Positions 1-11,381 of a stretch of 64,000 nt of DNA are shown here, in pieces. The stretch is from Bathynomus jamesi (lineage: Eukaryota > Arthropoda > Malacostraca > Isopoda > Cirolanidae). Position numbers and translations under genes: made by a program. Location: assembly GCA_023014485.1 (NCBI GenBank), contig JAJOZX010001729.1:124001-188000 (forward strand). The letters run 5' to 3'. Each line of letters begins with the position of its first letter. The stretch's first letter is position 1. A model generated the notes under the pieces. It had not been told where the DNA came from, made no database searches, and saw nothing but the letters and a program-made list of their open reading frames with translations.

Positions 1-634
1 ATAAACTTCATACCCTGTTTTATATTCATAATTTGTGTCTCGGCCTAGTTACAAAGAGAATATTTTGTTACGTATGAAGTATAAATGAGGAACTTATACT
101 CCTATATTGCATTTAATTCTGCACAAGTAGCACATTGTTACTTCTAATTTGTTATATCAAAGAGAGATCTGTATGAAGGTATTTCCACAGTTAAAATCAT
201 CTTTGCAACAAGAACAGTGTGAGGTCTGTTCAATTGAAAAGTCAAAATTCATATATTTAGTTTCGTGCATGGTCTGTACTATATATACATATATATCGCG
301 ACAATGTTTATTGTATAGAGATTTTAGCTTTGTCGCCATAGGTTGACTTTTTTTTCTATTTAACATTAAATATCATGAAACGGAATAATAGTGAAGGTTG
401 GGTTTAGCTTAGCTTAGCTTAGTAGTTGCTTTCCAGCATTGAAAATGTGAAAATATTGTTGTTTTGTAAGATACCAAAGTGTGTGTGTGTGAAAGCACTC
501 TTATAATCTAGTCAAACTTTATAAAGATGGTGTAATTATAGGCTAAGTAGTAATTTAAAAAAATTTAAATTCTTTATAGTGTCAAGTTGTGGTTTGTTGA
601 GAAGGCATTTCATTCTTTATAGACACGAAAAGTA
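1..634. other. non-coding sequence, no gene recognised
   Basis: AT-rich sequence without a convincing coding region. It has a short AGCTT/AGCTTAG repeat near 406-422 and a short GT run near 479-490. About 430-500 resembles 35235-35300: both share a TTGAAAATGTGAAA block followed by a GT-rich stretch, so this may be an old dispersed repeat of unknown class. Confidence 0.4.
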
Positions 635-846
635 GGTGCTACTGTAGTATGCAGTCTACCTACGATTCGGCGGTCTACCTTTTAATTATAGCTTCTTATC
701 TTGTTTACTAATTGTTTGTTTACATCCCATTGTCAATCGCCCTTGACGATTGGTTAGGTTTAGTCATGATATTTTCGTTAGTTTTAACGAAAATATCATG
801 ATTAAACCTAACCAATCGTAGGTAGACCGCATACTACAGTAGCACC
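635..846. mobile_element. palindromic MITE with GGTGCTAC ends and 9-bp target duplication
   Basis: The left end starts GGTGCTACTGTAGTATGC and the right end is its inverse (GCATACTACAGTAGCACC). Both sides are flanked by CGAAAAGTA, a perfect 9-bp target duplication (626-634 and 847-855). The centre (about 768-803) is a palindrome containing TTCGTTAGTTTTAACGAA, bordered by the GATTGGTTAGG motif and its inverse. It has no coding capacity. The same ends frame the 3.9 kb element at 44653-48592, so this is probably a short relative. Target duplications of 8-9 bp point to the MULE, hAT or P-like groups; which one is not decided. Confidence 0.85.
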
Positions 847-950
847 CGAAAAGTATTTATAAAGACCAAAGTAGTTGATTTTTGGCTAGATGAAAGTAGT
901 TTTATATGTTAAGGCCCTCTTATCTCAGGGTTGAAAGCGTTGCTTTCAAC

Positions 951-1767
951 TAGAGGTGTACCGATTAATCGGCATCGGCAAAATAGGCCAGTTTTGGTAT
1001 ATCGACCATATTTAGCCGATTCCTTTACCAATTCTTTGAAAATTTAAAATTTTCATTACAAAACAAAATCTATATTGTAGAAAATTTAACATACCAAAAC
1101 CACTATTTATGATGATTTATACTCATTTCAAAGTATAATTATATAAAAATATTTTACATTCACGAAAAGGCAAAGTTCAATAAGTTAAGTTGCCCATAAA
1201 TTTACATTTTCTCTAATTAGCTAATATCAAACTATTGTAATATCCTACTCTATATTAATAATAATTTTATATTAAGTTGTACTTTATAATTTATATATTA
1301 AACCATCTTATTATGTTGACTTTATTTTAAGTATTTTAATAATTTTATAAATCCAAATTGTATATCCATTTTTTTTTATTCAAATTGGGTACCAGGGCCT
1401 TGAAATTTTAATGAAATATTTTGCTGTTTACATTGATGAAGGAAGAAAATACTTCAACATAAGGAAAATCAATTACTTTAAATAATGGTAGTCAATTTAT
1501 GGAACTAAAATAAAATTATTTTATCATTTTACTGAGTAATAAAACTTTAACATCATTTTAGCTACAGTACATGAGTAACAAATTCTGGTACCGTATATTG
1601 TGGAGTGAGCTAAGAAAAAACACTTAATCAAATTTGAAATGTAAAAATATGAAAATTGAAAGTTTTTACATTAGATTAGTAAAATTTAAGAAGGGAATTG
1701 ATTTTTTAAAATCTAGGCAAAGAATCGGCATCGGCATCAGCTAAATTTTGGAATCGGTACATCACTA
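951..1767. mobile_element. non-autonomous hAT-like element
   Basis: Inverted ends begin TAGAGGTGTACCGATT on the left and read AATCGGTACATCACTA on the right. Both are followed inward by repeated CGGCATCGGC units. This layout (short imperfect ends plus subterminal GC repeats) resembles hAT MITEs. The interior is AT-rich with no open frame. No clear 8-bp target duplication was seen, so the exact edges are uncertain. Confidence 0.6.
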
Positions 1768-2282
1768 CAGTTTTTTTAACTATATTTTATAGACCAGAGT
1801 CTTGGCCTATATTTTACTTTGACACTTATTTCCATAAAACGTAATAAAAATTATGGACCTTACACACAAGATCGACAAGATCGACACTCTTAAAAACTAA
1901 CAACTGAATTTAACCTCGCCTAACTGAATATAATCCACAATATACTTGTTCATATAATGTTAAATTGATCAAATGTAGTCCCAGAAATTAATACATGTAA
2001 TAATATTGATTTTTTGTGTGCGTAAGTTAGGCCTATGTATTGAAATTAGAATGAAGAAATTTGTAGGCCTTTCAACTGTAGTTAACTTACAAGAAATTAC
2101 CTTGACTTAATAAGGAAGAGAAAGCTTAGTGTTGGCTAGGCCTAAAGATGTAAAACATTTTGTTGGCTCTATTTATTTATTTATTTATATATATACACAC
2201 ACACGTGTGTGTGTGTGTGTGTTATACATACATATTTATATATGTTTACTGGAGGTGTCAGGATCACCCTGTGGTCAACGGG
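1768..2282. other. non-coding sequence with a short GT/TA microsatellite
   Basis: AT-rich sequence with no gene seen. A TTTA run and a compound TA/CA/GT repeat lie at about 2168-2222. The open frames over the GT repeat are repeat artefacts. Confidence 0.4.
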
Positions 2283-2513
2283 CCCTAGGGTTGCCAGATC
2301 AGATGGTTTCCAAATCCGGAGATTTTACCTACGAAGCTCATCATTATTTGTTTACGTAGCTAAACCGATCTCTAAACTTCCTCATTTTTTAGAATAATAA
2401 TTATCTTGCCAAAAATCTGTAAGAAAAGAGGCAAATTCTACTTTTAATGACATTTTTACAAAGCTCAATTTCCGGAGACTCCGGCCCAAAACCGGAGACC
2501 TGGCAACCTTAGG
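2283..2513. mobile_element. MITE with AGGGTTGCCAG-type ends
   Basis: The left end has CTAGGGTTGCCAGATC and a nearby ATCCGGAGA. The right end has CCGGAGACCTGGCAACCTTAGG, its imperfect inverse. The element is about 230 bp and non-coding. Superfamily is not determined; hAT or Tc1-like non-autonomous elements are possible. No target duplication could be fixed. Confidence 0.6.
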
Positions 2514-2675
2514 TCAATCCCTCTGCAGCATCTCACTTGGAGAGGGGGGGATTCGTTGGATGAGAGGGTTGGTTTCTGCTCTCATCCTTATCTAAATATA
2601 CTGTATATATGATATGAAGGTAGCCTAAGCACTCTAGTAAGGTTTATATTATATATTTATCCATACATATCTGCA

Positions 2676-3173
2676 TCCTATATATACTATTGAGCTAAAA
2701 TGTGTCTGTGTGTGTGTGTGTGTCCGCTTTCTTCGAAACCGTGCACAGCCTAAACGGCACATCGGAAAATTCTGCAACCACCACCAACTGATAGCCTATG
2801 AGCTTCCGATGTGCTCTGTGAAGTTTCCCGGTCCTAGGTCACAATTACTGGGTCCGAAGGACCCAGCACCGCGATAAAACTACAGAAAAGAACACAGCCC
2901 TGAAAATCTTGAGCTTCACACATACTGTGACATATAATGCTACCCGCCCCGAGGGCGGGTTGCAGTATATGTATATGTCACAGTGCTACTCGCCCGGGGG
3001 TAGTGGGGGAGGGGGTAATGTTTTTTTTACTTTTGTGTGGGGGGTAATGTGGGGAGGGGGTGGGGGTAATTGGGGTAATGGCGTTTTTTAAAATTTTGTA
3101 GCTGGGTCACAGTGCTACCCGCCCGGAGGGCCAAGTTGTACAACGGTCGCGAGCGATAGCGAGCTACCGCTTG
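2676..3173 (+). mobile_element. non-autonomous Helitron-like element
   Basis: The 5' end begins TCCTATATATACTATTGAGC and continues into a TGTCTGTGTGTG stretch, the typical 5' pattern of arthropod Helitrons. The 3' end has a small GC-rich inverted repeat (CGCGAGCGATAGCGAGC) followed by TACCGCTTG, close to the usual hairpin plus CTRR. It lies between an A and a T, as expected, and there is no target duplication. The interior holds several GGGTCC/GGACCC and CGCCC/GGGCG hairpins and no coding frame. The CTTG end departs from CTAG, so confidence is moderate. Confidence 0.6.
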
Positions 3174-4642
3174 TTTCTTTCTATTCTTATGTCCTACTTA
3201 TTGCTTACAGTTCAATTTTTACCATTTCTTTGCCGTTCTGCTCTTAAGAATAAGTTCCTGTAAGTGAATTACGTATTTGGTTGCTCTAATATAGCTGAGC
3301 TCCTTGCCTCTTAATAGCTACGGAGGCCAACTTTGTCTTGAAAATACCAGAAATTACCCGGTTGAAATAGGGCCAACACTCACTGCTCCTTTTCCCTCCA
3401 TATTTCATTGTTGGAACTCGACTGTAACTAATTTCTTTACCTGGATTTGAGGCATACTTTGATTTAGGTAAGAGCCCACGTCCATTTCTGTTTGTTTGTG
3501 TCAGAAATTGCTTCATATTACGCATGATGTTAGCGATCTTGCTCATTAACTGGGCATTATGACATCTAGTCACTTGCAGCGTATTTATTCTTAATTAATT
3601 TGCTATTGATTCTTACTCGACTTAATAAATGGCTGAACCCAGTAAGCTTACCGTATAATTAAAATGCTAGTCTAGGTTTATTTTAGCCTTTATTGGTTTT
3701 ATTGTATCTAACACACGCGTTTTTGTCTTCAGTATATATAAATTAATGTTTTAGAACTCGTTAATATTAAAAGTGGGTCGTTGATTAAGTCAAAGACTGA
3801 CTGTGTCTCTACTTAGTCTACACTCTAATTACACGGAACTTGTAAATGATTCCTTACAAGTATTTTAAGAGAATTTTAAGCAAGTGAGGCGGGAGCTTAA
3901 CATTTATTTCAAGTTCATGAGGAACTACTTTAATTTGAAATGCAGCTTCATAAATTTCCACCCACAGTCTTTGAATGCGAAAATAAAAATTTTGATAATT
4001 TTTTTTTTTTTGTACATTTATTGATTTAAAAAAAGTGTGTGAAATTTTGTAGAAACTTGGAGGGACTAGTTAATATGTAGACTTCTAACTGCTAAGCTGT
4101 TAATTACTGTAATAACACCTACGTTTTCCGAAGCAGTAAGCTATTAGCAACAAATTTCGTTATACCGAGGGAGAATAAACCCTAAATAGACGCGTTAAGA
4201 ACCAACTGTGTAGCCTATATCATGCAACGAGGGATGGATCGTTAATATTTGCCTTCCTAACAGCGCGATACAACCAGCATGAAGTTATTAAAGGTTCACT
4301 TCAACTTTGAGAGAGTTGGAGTTTGTTTCCCCACTTCGTGGCGTCCAATCTCGGCGTCACTCCGCGCTCGCTTTATACAATCCAATCTTACGCTAATTAT
4401 TCGCCGTCTGTCGGTATGGCCTTGCCTACAGTTTATGAACTGTTTGATTTCGGTCGCATTCGGACACCACAAACGCGAACATCTTTAGCGCTCGTAAATC
4501 TATAATGGCTTAATATTCCACACATTTTTCCCTCTTTATCATGCAAATTTTCCCGAATTAATTATGGCCTAAAAGCAATAGAAGTATTATAATTATTAGG
4601 GTATCAAATTGCTTACATTATTCATGTTTTAAAAGGGTATAT
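3174..4642. other. non-coding sequence, no gene recognised
   Basis: Open frames at about 3286-3573 (minus) and 4279-4505 (plus) show no recognisable motif and no convincing splice context. I see no repeat family that I can name here. Confidence 0.35.
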
Positions 4643-4806
4643 TGTTAGACGACATTAGGTCTGGGTAGTAGTAGTAGTAGTTGGCTGGGGACCGTCCTCC
4701 GCGTTCAGATTATGTAGCGACCCATGGTTCGGATCCCGCGTAAAGCCGCGAATCCCCTCAGTTATATAACCTTCGATATTAAACATCAGAGGTTAAACAA
4801 CCCCAT
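4643..4806 (+). repeat. 5S rRNA-derived SINE copy
   Basis: A degenerate 3' half of 5S rRNA (a GTTAGACGACATTAGGTC block, then GTTGGCTGGGGACCG) is followed by GTAGCGACCCATGGTTCGG and GTTAAACAACCCCATCA. The same tail follows the better-preserved 5S head of the copy at 11167. A short (TAG)n stretch sits in the middle. Confidence 0.7.
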
Positions 4807-6764
4807 CAAACAATAGAGTATATTGTTATTTTGAACGTCTAACATTAACTTATAATAAAGAGAACTTTGGCTACGTGTTGAGATTATTCTCAAGGCAGTT
4901 TTGGGTTCTTAAAAATATAAAAATAGATAAGGAAGTTATTTCCTTTAGATATAAAACTGATAGTTATTTTCAAAATTCTTCTATTGATTACGGTATCTGC
5001 TTTTCCCCTAACATTTTTACTTCACCGAAGGGAATTATCACAGGACTGTCAGTGGCTTAGGTGCCGGAAATGTATTAGTAACTGACTGGTAATTAGCGAG
5101 AATGTGTTTCCTGACCATCGTAAATGTAATTAGCACGGGACTACCCTATTTATGTTGTTATACGTTTAACCAATAATGAGACAGCGTCTCTTAGTTTTAT
5201 TTTCAATATATTTTGGGTTTCTCAAGGTAAAGTGATCATTCTATAGATTTGGATGGATATTATTAAGTCTATTTATGATGGACTATTATCGTGTATTGTC
5301 AATGTAACTATTATCACTACACTATCAGTTATAATAATAATAATGGTGATTATCACTATTATAAATGAACCTAGACCTGTTGTATCGTATACGTGACCCA
5401 GACTATATTTGGCTGAGCCTCATCTGGCTTATTTTCTTACAAATCCTTTACAGATTTATTAGGAAGGTTACAAAACCGTATTTTGAACTGAAATTTTATA
5501 AAAATAGATTAAAAATATAGTGTACAGTAAAGGTGCGGTAAAAGTTAACTGAAAACAAAATTAAAGCACCAAGAATTTACTACTAAGTGTTCTCTTGATA
5601 TTTATTATTTTTAGAGAGAAACAAAAATTAGTAAGTAATTGAGGGTTTTTTTTTTAACTGTCCGTTGTATAAAGGCAAGGTCTTTCACAGTAGTGCGTGT
5701 ATTGTTTTATTAAGCAAAATTTTTTTTTTCTTGACTAACGTTTAGGGAAGATAAAACAAAACGAAAACAAAAGAAAAACGACCAAAATCGATCGATAATA
5801 ATGTTTCATAGGCGAGCCGCTATTTCGGTATCTCGAATTTCTTACTCCGCAACTCTGTCTAACATTATACAATCAAATTACATTACTCTGAAACGAGAGA
5901 GAGGTCGGACCTGCTGTAAATTATAGTTTGTTTTGTCGAGTTCCTTCGCAGTGATTGAGACGATAAATTCACACTGCGAAGATGTTTTCCTACAACCTAT
6001 CTTTTCATTCAAGACTCGCTAATATCACCAGATTGAAGGTCGTCATTTTGTTGAATTACAATTGCAGTTTTAGGCGATGGACATTGATTTATTGATCATT
6101 TTTACCCTCGAATACGCTTTTCCCTCCCCTCTTTCGTCATAATTACCCTTTTATTACGGTTTTCCCTCTCATTTTCTAAGATTTTGGTCGTTCATACAGC
6201 AACAGTTGATAAGAAATGGCCATGCGTATTTACAGTGTGATGATAATTTACGTACGGCCGCCTATTGGTGTTTAAAGAACGTTGCCCGTTACGGAAGTAA
6301 TATGTAAATAGATTTACCTTTACAGTTATTCCATAGATGGACATATACACATTTTGTAAATGGGGAAGTTCATTGATACTGATTACGTAACGTAACCTGA
6401 CCAAACTTATTTTAGCTTTAGACAAACTTAGTGATAGAATGTCTCAACGAAATGTTGTAAGCCTACTTTACAGCCTATACCATATCTGTGTTGCTACATT
6501 TTGTATATTTATATGTAAATTTATAAAAAGGTTTATCTAACATGTAAAATTATATAGCCATTTGCGTGAAGCTGCTATTGCATGTGCAAATGAAAGGCAA
6601 AAGAAATTGAATCGCAATAATATGCAAAAATCTGCTGTTTAAAAGCATAAATACATACATACATACATAATAGACAAAACAAAAAGCACTTTTTATTCAC
6701 TTTTTAAAGTCCTTTGAACCTTTGAGTTACACACACACACACACACACCACACACACACACACA
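4807..6764. other. non-coding sequence, no gene recognised
   Basis: AT-rich, with a TAATAA run near 5330, a CATA run near 6650 and (CA)n at about 6728-6764. No protein motif, RNA gene or inverted-repeat element was identified. Confidence 0.35.
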
Positions 6765-7015
6765 CAGTGGCGTGCATTCAGGGTAAGCTAGGCAAGGCTG
6801 CTTACCCTAATTAAAATCTTATTATTAAAGACAGTACCGTATTTTTCAGAATAGTCTACAGTACATACCCACTAGCCAGTTATGAAGTTTATCATTAGTT
6901 ACTATACTAATTATAATTATATAATATGTACATATACATGATATACTGTATATAGTGTGTGCGCGCTCGCACGCAACACCGCTTACCCTGTTGACGTGCC
7001 CACCGCACGCCACTG
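6765..7015. mobile_element. hAT-type MITE inside a CA repeat
   Basis: The ends are CAGTGGCGTGC and its inverse GCACGCCACTG. Just inside each end is a GGGTAAGC block and its inverse GCTTACCC. CAGTGGCG is a common hAT terminus. (CA)n flanks the element on both sides, so a target duplication cannot be read. It is non-coding. Confidence 0.75.

Positions 7016-7020
<5 letters not shown>

Positions 7021-7052
<32 letters not shown>
7021..7052. repeat. (CA)n microsatellite
   Basis: A 32-bp AC dinucleotide run between the hAT MITE and the mariner-like remnant. Confidence 0.95.
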
Positions 7053-7056
<4 letters not shown>

Positions 7057-8277
7057 TGTCCACCCCAGAATATCTCTATTTCGAAATAAATGTTCTAAGT
7101 TAAAGAAAAATAATCTAGACACAGACAAATACAATAAGTAAGCAAAACATAAGAGTTTATTAACCTTAATTAAACATGTCCAGTGTAATCGTCATTTTTT
7201 TTACTAACACAGTATTCAACCTTACACAAATCAAATGTTCGACAAGTTTTGGAAACAGCTCGGCTGGGATGTTATTGATTACCTCATGGATTTTGGTTTT
7301 TAGATCTTTAAGGGTCTTAGGGTTCGTAGAATATATCTTGCCTTTTCTACCCCCCCACCCCCCACCCCCAGTCAGAGGGTGTGAGGTCAGGTGAGTGTGA
7401 GGCCCATTCCCCTGGCCCATGAAAGGAGATTTGTTGCCTGGAAAAATGCTCCCTCAAAAAAGTTGAGAGTTTTACGAGCAGTGTGTGGAGGTGCTCCATC
7501 CAGCTGAAACCACTGTGAATGTTGGGTTATGCCGTTATTTCTTTTACGGGACAAACTAATTAGTTGTGGTAAGTAGAAATCTTGGAGCATCTGATCGTAT
7601 GAATTTTGCGTTACCGTTACGATTTTTCTAGTTTTTCTTAAAGAAGTAGGGACCTAGTATATACCATACCGTTCAACAACGACCCAAATGTTGAGTTTAG
7701 TAAAACTACGTGGAAACTCTATTGGAGCGCCAGCATGACTTCCCCAGTAACGAAAGTTTCGCTTATTAATCTCCCGAGACAAATGTACATAACATTCGTC
7801 AGTGAAGTGGATGTGTTTAAAAAACTCAGGCTCTTCTAGTTTTGCCAACATCCATGTTGCGAATTGCACTCATTTTGTTTTTGAACATTACTTAGTGAAA
7901 TTTGAATGAATTTTGTAGGGAAAAAGGTTTAATTTGGTACGAAGTATACGATGCATGGATGTTCGTGGAATGCTTACTTCTGTTGACAAACGTCGAATCG
8001 ACTTCCGCGAACTGCGCGCAATAATTTCGTGAACCATATTTACGTGTGTTGCGCAGTTCTTGCGGATTGTCCCCTACTACTATTATCCTTATGTTGATTG
8101 CTTACGTATCCTTTCGTTTGAAATTTCCTAACAATTCGTGATATTGTCTTTCTATCGGGTGGATCTCTCTCTCTATCCATATTCTCTGCAAAAGTTCCTC
8201 CGCACCCGCGTCACAGAATTTGTCGCATGAAACCACTGAACGATCTTGATTTTCTGTTTCAGCTGCAAACGCGGCAT
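7053..8277 (-). pseudogene. mariner-like (IS630 type) transposase remnant
   Basis: The minus strand starts at an ATG at 8277 and encodes a helix-turn-helix region (LKQKIKIVQWFHATNSVTRV, then DPPDRKTISRIVRKF). It continues through HIHFTDECYVHL (first catalytic Asp), WFQLDGAPPHTA (second) and an HSPDLT-like third motif near 7410. The reading frame shifts several times and ends about 7166. Beyond the 3' end lies AGGTGTCCACCCCAG at about 7055, likely the terminal repeat; no matching end is seen upstream of 8277. A G-rich insertion near 7350-7372 adds a GGGGWGG stretch. It is a dead copy of a cut-and-paste transposase. Confidence 0.85.
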
Positions 8278-8327
8278 CACCGCTTGAGGGTTCAACCTTA
8301 TTGTTCCGTGTAGACTACAGTAGATCC

Positions 8328-8423
8328 TTAACCCTTTACTGCCTAAATATTTTGTATGGTTAAGTAATGAATGCGTGTATTTGAAAGGTTAGAAATTTGT
8401 CCTTTTGGGCAGTAAAGGGTTAA
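8328..8423. mobile_element. piggyBac-type MITE with TTAA target sites
   Basis: TTAA is followed by CCCTTTACTGCC; the other end is GGCAGTAAAGGG followed by TTAA. TTAA duplication and CCCTTT ends are hallmarks of piggyBac elements. The element is 88 bp between the TTAA sites. Confidence 0.85.
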
Positions 8424-8992
8424 GGAGGCTTTGTCAAGACTTGGCTTTCCGTAAGGCTTCGATGGCCTTACTTGGCTATACTCTATTTGTAGAGGTATTG
8501 TCTTTTCGCAAATCTCGTAGAAATTAGGAAAAGTTATTATGAAAGTATGAAATGGTGAAAGAACGTTTTAATATACAATATTTATTAGTTATTAGCCCGT
8601 TAAGCGTCACTTCGATCGCTTTTATACGCACTAACGGACGAGATTACTGCCCACTCAGTCATTCGCGACAACGACGCCAATCTTGGATGGCTAATATTTG
8701 CTAACCTAACTTAATTTAACCAAACCTAACTGATCGTAACCTAACCTAGACCAAAGTAGGAAAACATTGGATGAGAATGAAAATAACGTTGAGTGGGAGT
8801 AAACTGTAGACGATACAACTCTTCGATAACGGTCAAGAAGTTAAGTAGAGAGAGATTAGAAATGTAGAGATACATACTGTACATACACTGTTGGTATATG
8901 CGCAATAAAAACCCCAATCTGTTTACCTTTCTCAAGAAAAACCAATAATAAAATATACATCCATTATTATAAAATAACGGGCACATAAAAAA
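8424..8992. other. non-coding sequence
   Basis: No gene recognised. Several TAACCTAACC-like stretches occur around 8700-8750. Confidence 0.35.
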
Positions 8993-9216
8993 TGCGCCTC
9001 GGTGGTGTAGTGGTTAGCGTCGTTGGCTACGAATCCATCGGCCCCGGGATCGGTTGGTAGATAAATGAACCCTGGGTAGGCTAGTGGTTAAGACGCTAGG
9101 TTGCTGGTGGGGCGTGGTTCGGATTTCGTTAAACTGTAGGTCTAAGGTGGAGTGACAAGCTTGACCTTCGTCAGAAGGAATAATTCGGGCGGAAGCAAAA
9201 CCAAGGTGGAGAGAGG
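8993..9216 (+). repeat. SINE with two tRNA-like units, plus orientation
   Basis: The first tRNA-like unit has GGTGTAGTGGTTAGCGTC (box A-like) and a CCCCGGGATCG segment. A second unit follows: GGCTAGTGGTTAAGACGC and GGCGTGGTTCGGATTTC (box B-like). The tail is CAAGCTTGACCTTCGTCAG, then AATTCGGGCGGAAGC. The same order, inverted, occurs at 9571, 39694 and 56655, with a partial copy at 41972. Its tRNA-like parts are promoter relics rather than a functional tRNA. Confidence 0.85.
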
Positions 9217-9553
9217 GTGGCGCAAAAGTCGCGCATCATAGGAATTTTCAGTGTTGACTATAATATATTATTTTTTCTTTTAGGTAGGGGATGGCTGCGA
9301 AATTAACAATAGACGAAAGGGTGAGCTTGGTTTTAATGTATGGAATACCAGGTACAAGAAATCGATGAATCGGTACAGAATTTAAAATCTGTACCGATTC
9401 ATCGATTTTTGTACCTAGTATCCTAGTATTCCATACATTAAAACGAAGCTCACCCTCTTGTCTATTGTTAATTTCGCAGCCATCCCCTACTTTAAAGAAA
9501 AATAAGTCAACACTGAAAATTCCTATGATGCGCGACTTTGCGCCACCCTGTAT
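9217..9553. mobile_element. snap-back hairpin made from one end of a mariner-like element
   Basis: Two arms of about 160 bp run from AGGGTGGCGCAAAAGTCGCG inward and mirror each other, with the centre near 9385. Both arms contain the start of a transposase frame (an ATG within GGGGATGGCTGCGAAATT, encoding a MAAKLTIDERVSLVL-like N-terminus). So both ends are copies of the same transposon end. No catalytic part remains. The hairpin lies between two oppositely oriented SINE copies. Confidence 0.85.
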
Positions 9554-9570
9554 ACACACACACACACACA

Positions 9571-9785
9571 CACACCTTTGTTTTGCTTCCGCCCGAATTA
9601 TTCATTCTGACGAAGGTCAAGCTTGTCACTCCACCTTAGACCTACAGTTTAACTTGGAATCCGAACCACAATTTTTGTATTGTGTGGAAGGATGAACAGC
9701 TGGGTTTTGCTGTGAGCCGCCTGCCGTCACCGGGTCTCGATCCCGGGACCGATGGATTCGTAGTCAGCGACGCTAACCACTACAA
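9571..9785 (-). repeat. SINE with tRNA-like units, minus orientation
   Basis: The reverse complement matches the copy at 8993: tail CTTGACCTTCGTCAG and tRNA-like head with GATCCCGGGACCGATGG and GACGCTAACCACTAC. The second tRNA-like unit is partly deleted. With 8993-9216 it gives this locus an inverted-repeat layout around the hairpin at 9217. Confidence 0.8.
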
Positions 9786-10676
9786 TATATAATATATATA
9801 TGTATATATATATATATATAAATAAATATAATGTAACTGGTTGCTTAGTATTTTCAATTAGCTTACCTGGTTGTTTATTAAATTACTTGAATTGCTCGCG
9901 TGTCTGCTCTTAATTATTTGCCCAGACAAAAGAGAGAAAAAATTACAGGCTATTTACTCTGTCCTTTATTATATTTGGCTTCTAATAGAATTGTCAATCA
10001 TATTATACTTTTTATGTTCATTATACTGTACTTTACTTCTGTTATGATTAATTTAAAAGAACCTGCAGTAATCCATAAGTGTGTGTGTGTGTGTGTAGTA
10101 CGCCTCTTCAGCGCATACTGTACTGTATGACTGCGTTGTATGTGTAATTAATTTTTTTTCGTATATATTTATTATAAATAAATGAATGTATTTCCCATAT
10201 TGTTTCGAAGAGACTCTCCGTAAACAGGAAAAGAATATGAAATCGTGTTGTATCGAATATCGAAATAAAATCGAAGGTCTTCCAATATATACTACGGTAC
10301 GGTACCGCTTATCGGTTTGGAAGTAAAATATACCATATTGACAAAAGTGAAAAAATATTAAATAAGTAAAAAATATTTGCATTTTATTTCCATAGATTCA
10401 TTATGAAATGTATCGATCCGTATTTGCACCCTTGTTGAAACTGTTTTACGCTTATTCGTGTAATATTGTTTTATTTATTTATTTTTTTTTACATGAATGC
10501 AGTTTTGTTTTAAAAAATTTATGACTCATTTGCGACTGAGAAACAACCCCACTGGTCGGTCAGTTATAATACCCAGAAGCAGAATGGCATTGTTGGGTTC
10601 AAGGCATTCTTGTTCCTTCCTTATATGGTCAGTTACCGCCAAGTTATTTTTATGTATTATAGTCCTTTGGCGCCCT

Positions 10677-10722
<46 letters not shown>

Positions 10723-11166
10723 GGTGAAACTCGGGAACGGCCATAATATCTATATTAATTGTATTAAGTTTGTTTCCTCGAGTTCCATTTCAAAAAATTC
10801 TATACAGTCTGTCAGTCTCGCAAGTAAATAAACTCTCTAAATTGTACGCTTTAAGGTTTCTCTAATGTATAAATTCCTTTATCCGAATTATTTTTATGGC
10901 TTCGTATATTTGTCTCGAGTGTGACAAAAGGTAGTAAAATCCACGAACAAGACAACGCATGATGCGGGCTTTTGGTATGCGTTTATTCGCGCATGCCGCG
11001 ACATTCACGATTCAATGTTCAACGTTTGTTTCCGCGCTAAAGTTTATGCCGTGTCGTTCGCGAAATAAACTTATGAATCACCCGAAAATATTTTCCACCT
11101 TTTAAGGTAGAGTAATAACGGTATATAGTAACGTCTTTATTTTATCTTTTTTGGGGGGGAGGGAGT
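9786..11166. other. non-coding sequence with (TA)n and (GTT)n microsatellites
   Basis: A TA-rich run at 9786-9830, a GT run near 10079-10096 and (TTG)n at 10678-10721. The valine- or asparagine-rich open frames over the trinucleotide repeat are artefacts. No gene recognised. Confidence 0.4.
10678..10721. repeat. (TTG)n microsatellite
   Basis: About 14 perfect TTG units. Translated frames give poly-Val, poly-Leu or poly-Asn with no protein context. Confidence 0.95.
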
Positions 11167-11381
11167 GCCTACGTCGTAGCCAATGTCGTAACGCTCGCTG
11201 CTTCCCGTTGATCGGCGAAATTAAGCGACATTGGGTCGGATAGTACTGTAGTAGTTGGATGGGAGACCGCCTCTACGTTCAGACTAAGTAGCGATCCGTG
11301 GTTCAAATCCCGCGTAAAGCCGTACGTCCCCTTCGTTATATGACCTTAGATGTTGCGAAGGAGGTTAAACAACCCCATCAT
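11167..11381 (+). repeat. 5S rRNA-derived SINE, best-preserved 5S head
   Basis: The head follows a whole 5S rRNA: GCCTACGTCGTAGCC at the start, then TTGATCGGCGAAATTAAGCG, CATTGGGTCGGATAGTAC and GTTGGATGGGAGACCGCC. After the 5S part come GTAGCGATCCGTGGTTCAAA with a tRNA-like box B, and the family tail GTTAAACAACCCCATCA. 5S-headed SINEs are known in several animals (SINE3 group). This one joins a 5S head to a box B-like middle. Its internal pol III promoter (box A/IE/box C region) is mutated. Confidence 0.85.

Noticed and set aside
4279..4505. GC-richer open frames as an exon
   Set aside because: Two overlapping frames are open, no convincing acceptor or donor, and no recognisable motif.
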